A program made the position numbers and the translations under genes. This document shows positions 63,807-64,000 of a stretch of DNA of 64,000 nucleotides, piece by piece. Numbering within the stretch: the stretch's first letter is position 1; each line of letters begins with the position of its first letter. This stretch comes from Sphingorhabdus profundilacus (GTDB lineage Bacteria > Pseudomonadota > Alphaproteobacteria > Sphingomonadales > Sphingomonadaceae). A model generated the notes under the pieces. The model had not been told where the DNA came from, did not search any database, and saw only the letters and a program-made list of their open reading frames with translations. The stretch lies in contig NZ_SDWJ01000001.1 of NCBI RefSeq assembly GCF_009769755.1, positions 1,426,001-1,490,000 on the forward strand, given 5' to 3'.

Positions 63807-64000
63807 CTAAGCCGCCCGCACGCGCGTAAATGCCTCCTCATATTTCGGCTGAAGCTCTGGGTTGAACTTCGCATATTCGCACTTCGCCAGCACGTCGGCG
63901 GGCGGGAATATGACGGTGTTGTTTTTATAGGCATCGGGCATCAACGCCTTGGCCGCGTCATTGGGCGTTGGATACAGGATGGTTTCGGTAATCTTTTTAC
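63807..64000 (-). CDS. Polyamine-binding periplasmic protein, C-terminal end
   Basis: Only the last 63 codons are in the window, ending at TAG (63807-63809). The residues ITETILYPTPNDAAKALM, NNTVIFPPADVLAKCEYAKF and QPKYEEAFTRVRAA match the C-terminus of PotF/PotD-type binding proteins. First gene of the pot operon (binding protein, permease, permease, ATPase). The specificity residues are outside. Confidence 0.8.
   Translation of the reverse strand, partial: KKITETILYPTPNDAAKALMPDAYKNNTVIFPPADVLAKCEYAKFNPELQPKYEEAFTRVRAA

Overview
The window reads as a chromosomal segment of an alphaproteobacterium, most likely of the order Sphingomonadales (Sphingopyxis/Sphingorhabdus-like). The basis is a GcrA cell-cycle regulator, an ATP synthase Fo operon (atpI-B-E-b'-b) apart from F1, petABC for cytochrome bc1, class II DAHP synthase, the SUV3-like helicase/S4/FdxA cluster and a TonB receptor. 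Gene density is high, most genes are housekeeping, and no complete insertion sequence, prophage, rRNA or CRISPR array is seen. The assignment comes from family recognition only; no search was run.

Layout. 1-3.2 kb: TonB-dependent receptor (cut by the edge), maleylacetoacetate isomerase, a DUF2147 protein, a small unknown and an ABC-2 permease. 3.3-8.5 kb: gcrA, then a two-gene exporter-like unit whose permease is fused to an M1 aminopeptidase. 8.6-16.5 kb: parE, a beta-lactamase-fold serine hydrolase, and a minus-strand run leuB-metZ-apaG-LysR with recO and a WYL-like mini-protein. 16.7-20.4 kb: yjhX, an alpha/beta hydrolase, a PaaA2/ParE-type toxin-antitoxin pair, uvrC. 20.3-24.0 kb: a DUF2167 protein with a translationally coupled 29-residue membrane protein, then the Fo operon. 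24.2-28.9 kb: ydbH-ynbE-ydbL (envelope lipid transport) and radC. 28.9-34.7 kb: an MFS pump, an APC permease, hinT, hisE, MarR, ilvE, tRNA-Gln. 35.0-39.5 kb: a response regulator, a LysM/FecR periplasmic protein and a CHASE2 histidine kinase forming one signalling module. 39.5-45.0 kb: a lipoprotein, a 49-residue membrane protein, class II DAHP synthase, petABC, tRNA-Gly. 45.4-51.4 kb: SleB-like hydrolase, glycosyltransferase, trmL-hemF-lipB, a small lipoprotein and an old-yellow-enzyme homologue. 51.4-56.2 kb: FAD reductase, SUV3-like helicase, S4 protein and fdxA on the minus strand. 56.3-64.0 kb: isovaleryl-CoA dehydrogenase, gamma-glutamyl-GABA hydrolase, a class III aminotransferase, FKBP isomerase, and convergent pot-type polyamine ABC genes running off the edge.

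The least explained material is repetitive DNA. One family (CTAGGGTCAGGACC) sits at four places and supplies the TAG stop codon of three neighbouring genes; one instance is a ~280-bp element with nested inverted repeats. A second family (core CCCTGAA-CTTGT-TTCAGGG) occurs twice as perfect inverted doublets resembling REPINs. A third, unrelated ~100-bp long inverted repeat follows the CHASE2 kinase gene. Among the genes, the RR/FecR-LysM/CHASE2 module, the peptidase-fused ABC permease, and two small membrane proteins missed by length cut-offs most deserve a second look.
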